Positions 27,275 to 35,275 of a stretch of DNA of 64,000 nucleotides are shown one piece after another. The first letter of the stretch is position 1; every line of letters starts with the position of its first letter. This DNA is from Corynebacterium sp. HMSC05H05 (GTDB taxonomy: Bacteria; Actinomycetota; Actinomycetes; Mycobacteriales; Mycobacteriaceae), in the NCBI RefSeq assembly GCF_001807265.1, contig NZ_KV788407.1:1-64000 (forward strand). Direction: 5' to 3'. The notes under the pieces are model-generated. The model saw only the letters and a program-made list of their open reading frames with translations. It searched no databases and was not told where the DNA came from. The position numbers were made by a program, and so were the translations under genes.

Positions 27275-27838
27275 CTACCCAGTGCGGTTTTGCAGATCGA
27301 GGGCGAGGATGGCGAAGGGGCGTTTATCCCCCTCGTAGAGAAAATTACGCGCCACGTCCGTGAATCCGAACTTGCGGTACAGCCCGAACGCGTTGTTCGC
27401 CTCGTCTGCAACTTCCGGTGTGGATAGCAGCGCCCAGCGCGTCGGGGCTTCCCTCAGTAGCTCCGTGAGCAGGCGGGAGCCCAGGCCTTTGCCCTGCAGC
27501 GCGGGGGAGACGTGCACTTCCGCGACCTCGAAGTAGCTGCGCAGCATCTCCCGGTCTTGGTCCGTGATCCCGCCGTTTGCGTCCATCGCGCGCACGAGCT
27601 GACGGTCCCACCAGCGATCGCGGGTGCCGATGAAGCCGTAGGCGATGCCGACGACTTGGCCGCTATCGATCGCCGCGACCGCGGTGAAGCCGGGGGAGCG
27701 CACCTCGCCTTTCCACACCTGGATGCGTTGGCGGCGCATGGTCTGCGGGTAGCCCATGGCCTCTATATAGATGTCTACGAGCGTTGGGGCGAGCATCAGG
27801 AACTCGGCGGCCGTCAGGCGCTGAATGGTTGCAGTCAC
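27275..27838 (-). CDS. GNAT-family N-acetyltransferase
   Basis: 187 residues. The acetyl-CoA loop is VSPALQGKGLGSRLL, followed by the usual FGLYRKFGFTDVARNF. Substrate unknown. GTG 27838 has AGAGGG upstream. It begins the minus-strand unit with idsA and mptA and is divergent from the HEPN gene, so both share the region with SOS-like boxes. Confidence 0.85.
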   Translation of the reverse strand: MTATIQRLTAAEFLMLAPTLVDIYIEAMGYPQTMRRQRIQVWKGEVRSPGFTAVAAIDSGQVVGIAYGFIGTRDRWWDRQLVRAMDANGGITDQDREMLRSYFEVAEVHVSPALQGKGLGSRLLTELLREAPTRWALLSTPEVADEANNAFGLYRKFGFTDVARNFLYEGDKRPFAILALDLQNRTG

Positions 27839-27892
27839 CCCTCTATGGAATCACTTGCGGGCGCTGTGTGTGGCAGGAACCCACACTTCTGG

Positions 27893-27908
27893 TCGAACAA
27901 GTGTTCCC
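27893..27908. promoter_or_regulatory. LexA (SOS) box candidate
   Basis: TCGAACAAGTGTTCCC matches the actinobacterial SOS consensus TCGAACNNNNGTTCGA in all but the last two positions. Confidence 0.6.
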
Positions 27909-27925
27909 ATGTGTGTCGGGTGGTG

Positions 27926-27941
27926 TCGAACGCGTGTTTTA
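27926..27941. promoter_or_regulatory. Second, weaker LexA-like box
   Basis: TCGAACGCGTGTTTTA keeps the left half-site and GTT of the right half-site. Its start lies 33 bp from that of the first box, about three helical turns, so both faces align. Confidence 0.4.
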
Positions 27942-27990
27942 GGGTGAGCCCATCACTTGTACAAAAGCAATGTTTATGCAGGAGGAAGCC

Positions 27991-28428
27991 ATGGCGGGAA
28001 GCGTAGTTTCGGCAACAACCGGCGCGGTGTACGGACGGGGTGCGCGCATGAGTAAGGCCGACCAATTCTTGTCCGCGGCCGAGGAGCTGATTGGGCTGGC
28101 GCATGATGATTTCGAAGCTGGCCGGCACGACGTGGCAATGGAAAACGCCTATCGTGCGGCGCTTCGGATTGCCGGGGCGCGCAACGCGGCCTCGCCGATC
28201 GTGCGCAAGCGCAAGCGTCTACCTACGAGCGCGTGGGACAAGCTCGCGCTCACGGGTGATGACGGGGCGCATTGGGCCGCCGTGTTCAAGCGCTATTCGA
28301 CGCAGCGCGGCAGGGTGGCGTCCGGGATTGAAATGGACCCGGGTGCGGCTGTGGTGCACCGGCTGCTCTCGGATGCGGAGGAGTTTTATCTGTCCACCAG
28401 GGCTGGGGAGGCTCCGATGGCTGCATAG
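27991..28428 (+). CDS. SAV_6107-type HEPN-domain protein
   Basis: 145 residues. Helical, with MSKADQFLSAAEELIGLAHDD and AMENAYRAALRIAGARNA, the typical two-helix HEPN arrangement of this actinobacterial family. HEPN proteins often act as nucleases or nucleotide-binding partners, but the function here is unknown. The canonical RX4-6H motif is not obvious. ATG 27991 is chosen for its strong GCAGGAGGAAG site. SOS-like boxes upstream suggest damage induction. Confidence 0.75.
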   Translation: MAGSVVSATTGAVYGRGARMSKADQFLSAAEELIGLAHDDFEAGRHDVAMENAYRAALRIAGARNAASPIVRKRKRLPTSAWDKLALTGDDGAHWAAVFKRYSTQRGRVASGIEMDPGAAVVHRLLSDAEEFYLSTRAGEAPMAA

Positions 28429-28518
28429 TGTGAGGAAAGTGGGGCACGGGAACAATCTGCGTACCATGGCCGTTATACGGATAACGTCAGTCCGCCATCG
28501 GTATCGGGAGAGTGAGCA

Positions 28519-28911
28519 GTGTCTCTATCTGAGCAGGAAATGCGGGCGTTGCGCGAAATTGAGCAGTCTCTCTTCGCGGACGACCCGAAGTTTGGCAGCA
28601 GTGTCGTGACTGAATCTGGCTTCGGTTCCGCGCCAAAGACCGGTCAATTGACCATGCGCAGCGTCGCCCTGATCGTCTTGGGTCTGGTGCTCCTGCTTGG
28701 TGGTGTGGCGCTGGCGAGCCTGAGTATCTGGACGATTGTGCTGAGCGTCATCGGCTTCGCTGTCATGCTCTTTGGCGGCATCATGGCGCTGCGCACCCCG
28801 TCGAACCAAGTGTCTCCGTCTGCGCGCTCGTCCCGGCAGGCGAAGCCGCGCACGCAGCGCAGCGCCAGCATGGAGGAGAGCTTTCGTCGTCGTTTCGAAG
28901 ACCGTCAGTAG
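28519..28911 (+). CDS. DUF3040 membrane protein
   Basis: 130 residues. The N-terminal LSEQEMRALREIEQSLFADDP is the DUF3040 signature, followed by two adjacent transmembrane helices (about 48-65 and 69-90) and a basic tail (SRQAKPRTQRS). Function unknown, but its place before mraZ is conserved in corynebacteria. GTG 28519 has GGGAGAG upstream. Confidence 0.88.
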   Translation: MSLSEQEMRALREIEQSLFADDPKFGSSVVTESGFGSAPKTGQLTMRSVALIVLGLVLLLGGVALASLSIWTIVLSVIGFAVMLFGGIMALRTPSNQVSPSARSSRQAKPRTQRSASMEESFRRRFEDRQ

Positions 28912-28932
28912 TACTTAGCGGTATTTGCGGCT

Positions 28933-28965
28933 GCGCCTTCCCGTCGTGTCGGGGAGGCGCTTTTT
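28933..28965 (+). terminator. Terminator after the DUF3040 gene
   Basis: 10-bp stem GCGCCTTCCC / GGGGAGGCGC (one mismatched pair) with an 8-nt loop and a T5 run. Confidence 0.88.
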
Positions 28966-29324
28966 CGTGCCCGCCCCAAATCCCCCACTTCTCCCCACTA
29001 GCGCCCAAAGTGGGCTGAAACATGGGCAGTGCCGCCCCCTCGGGGCGTGAATCGTGGGGGTGCAGATATCGAGTGTGGCGCGTGTGGAGCATGTTCTGCG
29101 TTTTCGCGGGTAAACTCCCCACGGCAAAAATGGCACTCTGAAATGCGCAAACACGACACACTGGAACTAAAAACTGCTGAGGTGTGGCGTTTGTGGGGGA
29201 AAGTGGGTTAAAGTGGGGCCCAGCGGAGTGACGTGGCGCGCATCTTGACTACGTGCGCGGTACGGAACGAAGCCGAGAAAATTTCACAGCCAACGTCAGA
29301 AAGTGAAGGAAGGTAGGTCGCCGG
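28966..29324 (+). promoter_or_regulatory. dcw-cluster promoter region upstream of mraZ
   Basis: About 360 bp with no supported gene. It is unusually rich in runs of GTGGGG and CCCCAC. The proximal part holds the periodic MraZ box at 29194-29217. I cannot place a convincing -10 box; the sequence from 29218 to the mraZ ATG would be the leader, with AAGGAAGG as ribosome site. Confidence 0.55.
29194..29217 (+). promoter_or_regulatory. MraZ operator (three TGGG repeats, 10-bp period)
   Basis: TGGG occurs at 29194, 29204 and 29214, each separated by six bases that end in AAAG before the second and third copies. MraZ binds TGGG-type repeats at 10-bp spacing upstream of its own gene in E. coli and Mollicutes, so autoregulation of the dcw cluster is expected. 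Confidence 0.75.
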
Positions 29325-29759
29325 ATGTTTCTGGGAACCTACACTCCCAAGCTCGACGACAAAGGTCGCCTGACGCTCCCCGCGAAGTTCCGTGAGGATC
29401 TTGCAGACGGGTTGATGGTGACCAAGGGGCAGGACCACTCGCTTGCGGTATATCCGCGCGACGAGTTTGCCGCCCGCGCCCGCAAGGCCGCAGCGGCATC
29501 CCGCACAAACCCCAAGGCGCGTGCTTTTATCCGCAACCTGGCTGCCAGTGCGGATGAGCAAACGCTCGACGGGTCTGGGCGAATCACCCTGTCCCCGGCG
29601 CACCGGGAGTACGCAAGCCTTTCCAAGGAGTGCGTGGTCATCGGTTCGGTGGATTTTCTCGAGATCTGGGACCTCGAGTCCTGGAATAAGTATCAAGAAG
29701 AGACTGAAGCCGCGTTCTCTGCGGCGGATGACGACGACATTCTCTCCGGTCTGCTGTAG
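29325..29759 (+). CDS. mraZ: Transcriptional regulator MraZ
   Basis: 144 residues, two SpoVT/AbrB-like halves. It starts [24 protein letters not shown] and repeats the DxxGRI/L motif as [15 protein letters not shown] in the second half. First gene of the dcw cluster and repressor of it in other bacteria. ATG 29325 with GGAAGG upstream. Followed by a structured 195-bp spacer. Confidence 0.96.
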   Translation: MFLGTYTPKLDDKGRLTLPAKFREDLADGLMVTKGQDHSLAVYPRDEFAARARKAAAASRTNPKARAFIRNLAASADEQTLDGSGRITLSPAHREYASLSKECVVIGSVDFLEIWDLESWNKYQEETEAAFSAADDDDILSGLL

Positions 29760-29812
29760 GGCTGACTACCCCGCAGGAGGCATCGACTACGGAGAGCGTG
29801 TACGGACTCTGT

Positions 29813-29866
29813 CCGGGGCGTGAAGCGTTCTGGTGTACTTCCCCGACATCAGAACAGCCGCCCCGG
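29813..29866 (+). ncRNA. Structured RNA between mraZ and rsmH (mraW-motif candidate)
   Basis: A two-part hairpin: outer stem CCGGGGCG (29813-29820) with CGCCCCGG (29859-29866), and inner stem of ten pairs (29827-29836 with 29846-29855, one G-T) around a 9-nt loop. No T-run follows, so it is not a terminator. A conserved mraW RNA motif has been described upstream of mraW/rsmH in actinobacteria; this hairpin is at the right place. I could not check it against the covariance model. Confidence 0.5.
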
Positions 29867-29954
29867 GCAGGGCTCTATGCGCTCCCCGCGCCGACAAAGA
29901 AGCTGACAACCACCGCACGAGCTAGGGACACTGAAGAGACACGGAGGGCACGCC

Positions 29955-30968
29955 ATGGCGAACTTCACGCTCGCTGACGACCCGCACGGTCACGTCCCCG
30001 TCATGCGCGACCGCATGGCTGAACTGCTCGCGCCCAGCGTTGAGGCATTCGGAGCAAAAGCGGTGCTTATCGACGGCACGCTCGGCGCCGGCGGACACAC
30101 AGAGCACTTCCTCAACGTTTTCCCTCACGCCCGCGTGATTGGTGTGGACAGGGACCCGAACGCGCTGCGTCAGGCGTCGGAACGCTTGGCGTCCTTCGGC
30201 GACCGCTTCGTGGCAGTGCAGTGCCGTTTCGACCACGTGGATGAGGCGGTTGCGAACAACGAGGGCGACATATTCGACGCAGCCCGCGAACACGGCATCG
30301 CGGGCGCCCTGTTCGACCTAGGTGTGTCGTCGATGCAGCTGGACCAGCAGGAGCGAGGCTTCTCCTACCGTGGTGACGCCCCGCTGGACATGCGCATGGA
30401 CCAGACAGAAGGCATCACCGCGGCCGAGGTGCTCAACACCTACAGCCACGGCGACTTGGCCCGCATTCTGAAGACGTACGGCGACGAGCGCTTCGCCGGA
30501 AAGATCGCCTCCGCCGTGATCGCGGAGCGCGAGCGCGAGCCCTTCGACCGTGCCGCGCGCCTGGTGGAGTTGCTTTACGCCACCATCCCGGCCGCAACCC
30601 GACGCACTGGTGGACACCCCGCGAAACGCACGTTCCAGGCGCTGCGCATCGAAGTCAACCGTGAGCTCGAGGCGGTGGAAAACGTCGTGCCCGTGATCAC
30701 CGACCTGCTCGGCGAGGGCGGGCGCGCAGTGTTCATGAGCTACCAGTCCCTGGAAGACAAGATCGTCAAAGCCGCGTTCAACGAGCTCACCACCTCCAAG
30801 ACCCCGGTTGGCCTGCCGATGGACCTGCCGGGCACCGAGCCGGAGTTCCGCACCGTCACCCGCGGGGCGGAGAAGGCTCCGGCGGAGGAGATCGAACGCA
30901 ACCCGCGCGCCGCGCCCGTGAGGGTGCGTTGCATTGAAAAACTCAGCCCACCCCAGCCCACCCCCTAA
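29955..30968 (+). CDS. rsmH: 16S rRNA (cytosine1402-N4)-methyltransferase
   Basis: 337 residues. The family N-terminus [14 protein letters not shown], the SAM-binding [14 protein letters not shown] and the [16 protein letters not shown] and [15 protein letters not shown] segments are all present. It methylates C1402 of 16S rRNA in the P site. ATG 29955 with ACGGAGGG upstream. Part of the dcw cluster, with ftsL 20 nt downstream. Confidence 0.96.
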   Translation: MANFTLADDPHGHVPVMRDRMAELLAPSVEAFGAKAVLIDGTLGAGGHTEHFLNVFPHARVIGVDRDPNALRQASERLASFGDRFVAVQCRFDHVDEAVANNEGDIFDAAREHGIAGALFDLGVSSMQLDQQERGFSYRGDAPLDMRMDQTEGITAAEVLNTYSHGDLARILKTYGDERFAGKIASAVIAEREREPFDRAARLVELLYATIPAATRRTGGHPAKRTFQALRIEVNRELEAVENVVPVITDLLGEGGRAVFMSYQSLEDKIVKAAFNELTTSKTPVGLPMDLPGTEPEFRTVTRGAEKAPAEEIERNPRAAPVRVRCIEKLSPPQPTP

Positions 30969-30988
30969 GCCCGACAAGGACGGACACC

Positions 30989-31693
30989 ATGGCCGCACGA
31001 GCAACGCGATCGGCGACGCTGACCCGCAACCAGAGCCGCACACCTGGCCGCACTCAGGGCCGCACTCAGGGCCGCACTCAGCACTCGGCCAGCCGCGTAC
31101 GCACCATGCCCGGCGTAAAGCCGCACGTGGAGCACCCGAAGTCCCGCGGCCGGCTGGGATCCAACCAGGTGGTGTCCGTCCGTGGACGCCGGGTGGCCAC
31201 CACGAAGGTGCGCTCGAAGTTCTCTTCGCTGTCCCAGATCGCTTTGCCGTTGCTGGTGGTGGGAATCGCGGTGGCCATGATCTTGTCCGGCATCGCCACC
31301 ACACAAACCTTTGCGATTCAGAAGCTGCAGGCCAAGGAGCAGGAGCTGGCGAACGAGGTCGAGTCGCTCAACCGCGACCTGGAGGACCGTCGTTCCTCGG
31401 CGGCGCTCGCGCAGCGGGCAGACTCCATGGGCATGGTGCTCGCCGGCGAGCCGGGCGTGGTTGCCGTGAACGACGAGGGCCACGCGGAGGAGCAGCGCCC
31501 GTACAACCCGGAGTCGGCCTCCAAGCTGGTCGATGTCAACGGCGAAGGCAGGCCCGCCTCCCGCGCGTCCTCGGACGATCGTGCGACGAAGGAGCTGGAG
31601 GATGCCCTGACGCAGCGCCCCGGCCGCGCCGCGAACGCACCCCGTATTGACAACTTGGCGCCCTACCAGGCCAACGTTGCGGCCCAGCCGTAA
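30989..31693 (+). CDS. ftsL: Cell division protein FtsL-like, long basic N-terminus
   Basis: 234 residues. A long cytosolic basic region (about 1-85), one transmembrane helix (IALPLLVVGIAVAMILSGIA), then a periplasmic coiled coil (IQKLQAKEQELANEVESLNRD begins it) and a disordered tail. Topology and position between rsmH and ftsI identify FtsL; sequence conservation in this family is low. Three perfect 12-bp repeats near the start encode GRTQGRTQGRTQ. ATG 30989 with AAGGACGG upstream. Confidence 0.85.
   Translation: MAARATRSATLTRNQSRTPGRTQGRTQGRTQHSASRVRTMPGVKPHVEHPKSRGRLGSNQVVSVRGRRVATTKVRSKFSSLSQIALPLLVVGIAVAMILSGIATTQTFAIQKLQAKEQELANEVESLNRDLEDRRSSAALAQRADSMGMVLAGEPGVVAVNDEGHAEEQRPYNPESASKLVDVNGEGRPASRASSDDRATKELEDALTQRPGRAANAPRIDNLAPYQANVAAQP
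31046..31081 (+). repeat. 12-bp tandem repeat inside ftsL (3 copies)
   Basis: GGCCGCACTCAG occurs three times without a mismatch, in frame, adding the peptide GRTQ per copy in the disordered cytosolic region. Copy number could vary between strains by slippage without shifting the frame. Confidence 0.9.
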
Positions 31694-31790
31694 CGGCAGG
31701 CGTGGCGCACCTAGGTATCTGCCCGGGGGCGGGGCATGATGGTTGTCGACATAACGGCGGGTACCAGCCAGTGGATATGGGAGGTGAGCA

Positions 31791-33767
31791 GTGCCACGCT
31801 CTAATGCGAACTCGCAGGTAGCGCGGGAGAATCCGAAGCCTGCGCCGACTTCTCAGAAGCACATCACGGGCAAGCGTGTGTACTGGCTCGGCATTGCCTT
31901 TTTGGCGGTGGCCGCGTTGCTCATCGGACGTTTGTTCTGGGTGCAGGTCATCATCGGCGACGAGCTGCGCGAGCAAGCCAACGACCAACGAAGCCGCACC
32001 TACGTGGACCGCGCGCGCCGCGGCGAGATCGTGGACCGCGACGGCAACAAGATGGCCTACACCATGCAAGCCCGCTCCCTGACGGTGTCTCCGGTGCAGC
32101 TGCGCAAGGAGCTCAAGGAGCAGCAGGAACTGGAAATGCGTGTGGACGGGCTGTCTCCGGAGGACATCGCCGCCCAGGTGGACGCCCGCGTCGAGGACGT
32201 GCTGCGCACAATGGCCAACGAGATCCCGGGCATGATCGGCGATGGGGAAGTGGTGAGCGACACCCCGTCGAACACCGCTTCCGGCGAGCCGACCACCAAG
32301 GTCGGCCAGGTCAGCGCCAAGGAGATCCTGGACAAACTCCACGCGGATTCCAGCTACGAGGTGCTGGTGCGCAATGTGGACCCGGATGTGGCCGCCACCG
32401 TCGCAGACGCCTTCCACGGCATCGCGGCGGACCACCAGGACATCCGCCAGTACCCGAACGGGGCGGTGGGCGAAAACATCATCGGCAAGGTTTCCATGGA
32501 CGGGCAAGGCCAGTTCGGTATGGAGGCCTCCCGCGACGCGGACCTCACCGGCATCGACGGCCGCTCCACCGAGGACGTGTCCGCGAACGGCCAATCTATT
32601 CCGGGCTCGCTGCGCGACGTTGTCCCGGCCGTCGGCGGCGCCCAGATCGAACTGACCATCGACCTGGACCTGCAGACCTATGTCCAGCAGACCCTGGAGC
32701 AGGCCAAGGCCAACTCGCTAGCCAAGGAAGCGCAGGCCGTGGTGCTGGATAGCCACACTGGCGAGGTGCTGGCCATGGCGAATACCGACACGATCAACCC
32801 GAACGGCAACGTCGACCAGCAGGTCAAACAGGGCAAGGACTTTGAGAACCCGAGCGTGTCTCACCCCTTCGAGCCAGGCTCGGTGGCGAAGGTGATCACC
32901 GCCGCCGCGGCGATCGACCAGGGGCTGACGGACCCGTTCGAGGTGCACCAGGTGCCCGGTTCGATCGATATGGCGGGCATTACGGTGCGCGACGCGTGGG
33001 AGCACGGCGTGATGCCGTACACCACCGCGGGCATCTTCGGTAAGTCCTCAAACGTGGGCACACTCCAGCTCGCCCAACGCTTGGGGGAGGAGCGGTTCTG
33101 GGATTACCTGAACCGTTTCGGCATCGGCCAGGGCACCGGGATCGAGCTGCCCAACGAGTCTGCGGGCCTGCTGCCGGTGCTGGAGCAGTGGTCCGGCGGC
33201 ACTTTCGCCAACCTGCCCATCGGCCAGGGAATGAGTTGGACCACGTTGCAGATGGCGGGTGTGTTCCAGACGATCGCGAATGAGGGCGAGCGGATCCAGC
33301 CGCGCATCATCCACAAGATCACCGGCCCGGACGGTGAGGAGATCGCGCAGGAGGAACCGGAGCACTCCCGAGTGATCAGCGAGGAGGCCGCGCGCACCAC
33401 GCTGGACATGTTCCGCGCCACGTTCCAAGAGGACCCGGCTGGGGTCAACAACGGCACTGCCCAGGGCAACAACCTGGAGGGGTACCAGTTCGCCGGCAAG
33501 ACCGGCACGGCGCAGAAGGTCAACCCGGACACCGGCGCGTACTCCAACAGCGCGTACTGGATCACCTTTGCCGGTGTCGCGCCCGCGGACGATCCCCGCT
33601 TCGTGGTCGCGGTCATGCTGGACGAGCCGCAGCGCGGCGTCCTCGAGGGCGGCAACGGCGGACAGTCCGCGGCCCCGATTTTCAAGCAGATTGCGGGCTG
33701 GCTGCTCAACCGTGAGAACGTTCCGCTGAGCCCGCCGGCCGAGCCGTACCCGTTGCAGGGCCAGTAG
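31791..33767 (+). CDS. ftsI: Septal peptidoglycan transpeptidase FtsI (PBP3-type)
   Basis: 658 residues. Short cytosolic part, one transmembrane helix (about 31-50), a dimerisation domain and a transpeptidase domain with the three penicillin-binding motifs: SVAK (in FEPGSVAKVI), SSN (in GKSSNVGT) and KTG (in FAGKTGTAQK). It cross-links septal peptidoglycan together with FtsW. GTG 31791 has GGGAGGTG upstream. It follows ftsL after 97 bp. Confidence 0.96.
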   Translation: MPRSNANSQVARENPKPAPTSQKHITGKRVYWLGIAFLAVAALLIGRLFWVQVIIGDELREQANDQRSRTYVDRARRGEIVDRDGNKMAYTMQARSLTVSPVQLRKELKEQQELEMRVDGLSPEDIAAQVDARVEDVLRTMANEIPGMIGDGEVVSDTPSNTASGEPTTKVGQVSAKEILDKLHADSSYEVLVRNVDPDVAATVADAFHGIAADHQDIRQYPNGAVGENIIGKVSMDGQGQFGMEASRDADLTGIDGRSTEDVSANGQSIPGSLRDVVPAVGGAQIELTIDLDLQTYVQQTLEQAKANSLAKEAQAVVLDSHTGEVLAMANTDTINPNGNVDQQVKQGKDFENPSVSHPFEPGSVAKVITAAAAIDQGLTDPFEVHQVPGSIDMAGITVRDAWEHGVMPYTTAGIFGKSSNVGTLQLAQRLGEERFWDYLNRFGIGQGTGIELPNESAGLLPVLEQWSGGTFANLPIGQGMSWTTLQMAGVFQTIANEGERIQPRIIHKITGPDGEEIAQEEPEHSRVISEEAARTTLDMFRATFQEDPAGVNNGTAQGNNLEGYQFAGKTGTAQKVNPDTGAYSNSAYWITFAGVAPADDPRFVVAVMLDEPQRGVLEGGNGGQSAAPIFKQIAGWLLNRENVPLSPPAEPYPLQGQ

Positions 33768-33790
33768 ATACAGATGGAGGTCTGAGAAAA

Positions 33791-35275
33791 ATGACAAGCT
33801 TGCAGCAGCTCGCCGACATCGCTGGCGCGCGCATCGTCAACCCGCCGAGCGCGGATACCCCGGTGACCTTTGTCGGCCTGGACTCCCAGAACGTCGAACC
33901 TGGCGGCCTGTTCGCCGCGCTACCCGGCACCCGTGTCCACGGCGCGACCTACGCGTTCGATTCCGCCGCGGGCGCGATACTTACCGACGAGGCTGGTCTG
34001 GCGATTATCCAGCAGACGGCAGACCGACGCCCGGTGCTCGTGGTCGAGGATGTGCGGACAATCCTGGGCCATGTGGCGGCTGAGGTGTACGGGCACCCGT
34101 CGCAAAGCTTCATGCTCCTCGGCGTCACAGGCACCTCCGGCAAAACCACGACCACCTACATGCTGGAAAAGGGGCTGACCGCTGCCGGCTGCAAAGTGGG
34201 GCTGATTGGCACCACCGGCACGAAGATCATGGGGCGCGACGTGGCCACGGAGCTGACCACGCCGGAGGCGCCGATGCTGCAGCGGCTGTTCGCGCAGATG
34301 CGCGACGAAGGGGTCACGCATGTGGTCATGGAGGTGTCCTCGCACGCGTTGATGCTGGGGCGCGTCACCGGCTCGGACTTCGACGTCGCCGCGTTCACCA
34401 ACCTTTCCCAGGACCACCTGGATTTCCACCCGACCATGGAGGATTACTTCCAGGCGAAGGCGCTGTTCTTCGACCCGGCGAGCGAGCTGCGGGCGAAGCG
34501 CAGCGTCATCTGCGTCGACGACGAGTGGGGCCAGCGCATGGCTGATCTCGCCGAAGCGCCGGTCACGGTCGCTACCACAAGCGACGCCGATGTGACCGCG
34601 GAGCTTGTGCGTATCGACGACCAAGGCCGCCAACGCATCCAGCTCACCGCCGACGATACTTTCGAGTTCACCCTGCCCATGCCAGGCGCGTTCAACGTGG
34701 CCAACGCCGCGCTCGCCGCGGCCATCGCACAGACCGCGGGCGTGGAGCTCCCGTCGTTCTTGAACGGCCTGGAGCAGGCGGCGGTGCCGGGGCGCATGGA
34801 GCGTATCGACGAAGGCCAGACCTTTGTCGCCGTCGTGGACTACGCCCACAAGCCGGCTGCCATCGGCGCGGTGCTGGCAACCCTGCGCGGCCAGGTGGAA
34901 GGGCGCATCGGCGTGGCCGTGGGCGCGGGCGGCGACCGCGATTCCTCCAAGCGCCCGCTCATGGGCGCTGAGGCGGCCAAGGGGGCGGACTTCGTGGTGG
35001 TCACAGACGACAACCCGCGCACCGAGGACCCCGCCGCCATCCGCGCCGCAGTCCTTGCGGGCGCGCGCGAGGCCGGCGCGAGCGCGGAGATTGTCGAGGT
35101 CAGCCCACGTGGCAAGGCGATTGACGCGCTCGTTGAGTGGGCCCGGCCCGGCGACGCAGTGATCGTGGTTGGCAAGGGCCACGAGGTGGGCCAGCTCGTG
35201 GGCACCGAGAAGTTGCACTTCGACGACCGCGAAGAGATGCGCAGGGCAATTACAGAAAGGCAATCTCGAGCATGA
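33791..35275 (+). CDS. murE: UDP-MurNAc-L-Ala-D-Glu:meso-diaminopimelate ligase
   Basis: 494 residues. ATP loop GVTGTSGKTTTTYM. The DAP-selecting motif DNPR is present in TDDNPRTEDP, so the third residue added is meso-DAP, as expected for corynebacteria. GKGHEVGQ lies near the C-terminus. ATG 33791 with GGAGGTC upstream. The stop overlaps murF as ATGA. Confidence 0.97.
   Translation: MTSLQQLADIAGARIVNPPSADTPVTFVGLDSQNVEPGGLFAALPGTRVHGATYAFDSAAGAILTDEAGLAIIQQTADRRPVLVVEDVRTILGHVAAEVYGHPSQSFMLLGVTGTSGKTTTTYMLEKGLTAAGCKVGLIGTTGTKIMGRDVATELTTPEAPMLQRLFAQMRDEGVTHVVMEVSSHALMLGRVTGSDFDVAAFTNLSQDHLDFHPTMEDYFQAKALFFDPASELRAKRSVICVDDEWGQRMADLAEAPVTVATTSDADVTAELVRIDDQGRQRIQLTADDTFEFTLPMPGAFNVANAALAAAIAQTAGVELPSFLNGLEQAAVPGRMERIDEGQTFVAVVDYAHKPAAIGAVLATLRGQVEGRIGVAVGAGGDRDSSKRPLMGAEAAKGADFVVVTDDNPRTEDPAAIRAAVLAGAREAGASAEIVEVSPRGKAIDALVEWARPGDAVIVVGKGHEVGQLVGTEKLHFDDREEMRRAITERQSRA

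Larger units (their letters stand above)
27839..27990. promoter_or_regulatory. Divergent GNAT / HEPN-gene regulatory region
   Basis: 152 bp holding two LexA-like boxes (27893-27908 and 27926-27941), an inverted repeat GTGTGG-N7-CCACAC at 27868-27886 and a GCAGGAGGAAG ribosome site for the plus-strand gene. It shows the densest set of operator-like signals in the window. Confidence 0.6.

Noticed and set aside
28966..29324. RNase P RNA or another long ncRNA upstream of mraZ
   Set aside because: I looked for the conserved RNase P core sequences and found none; the region is explained as promoter and MraZ operator.
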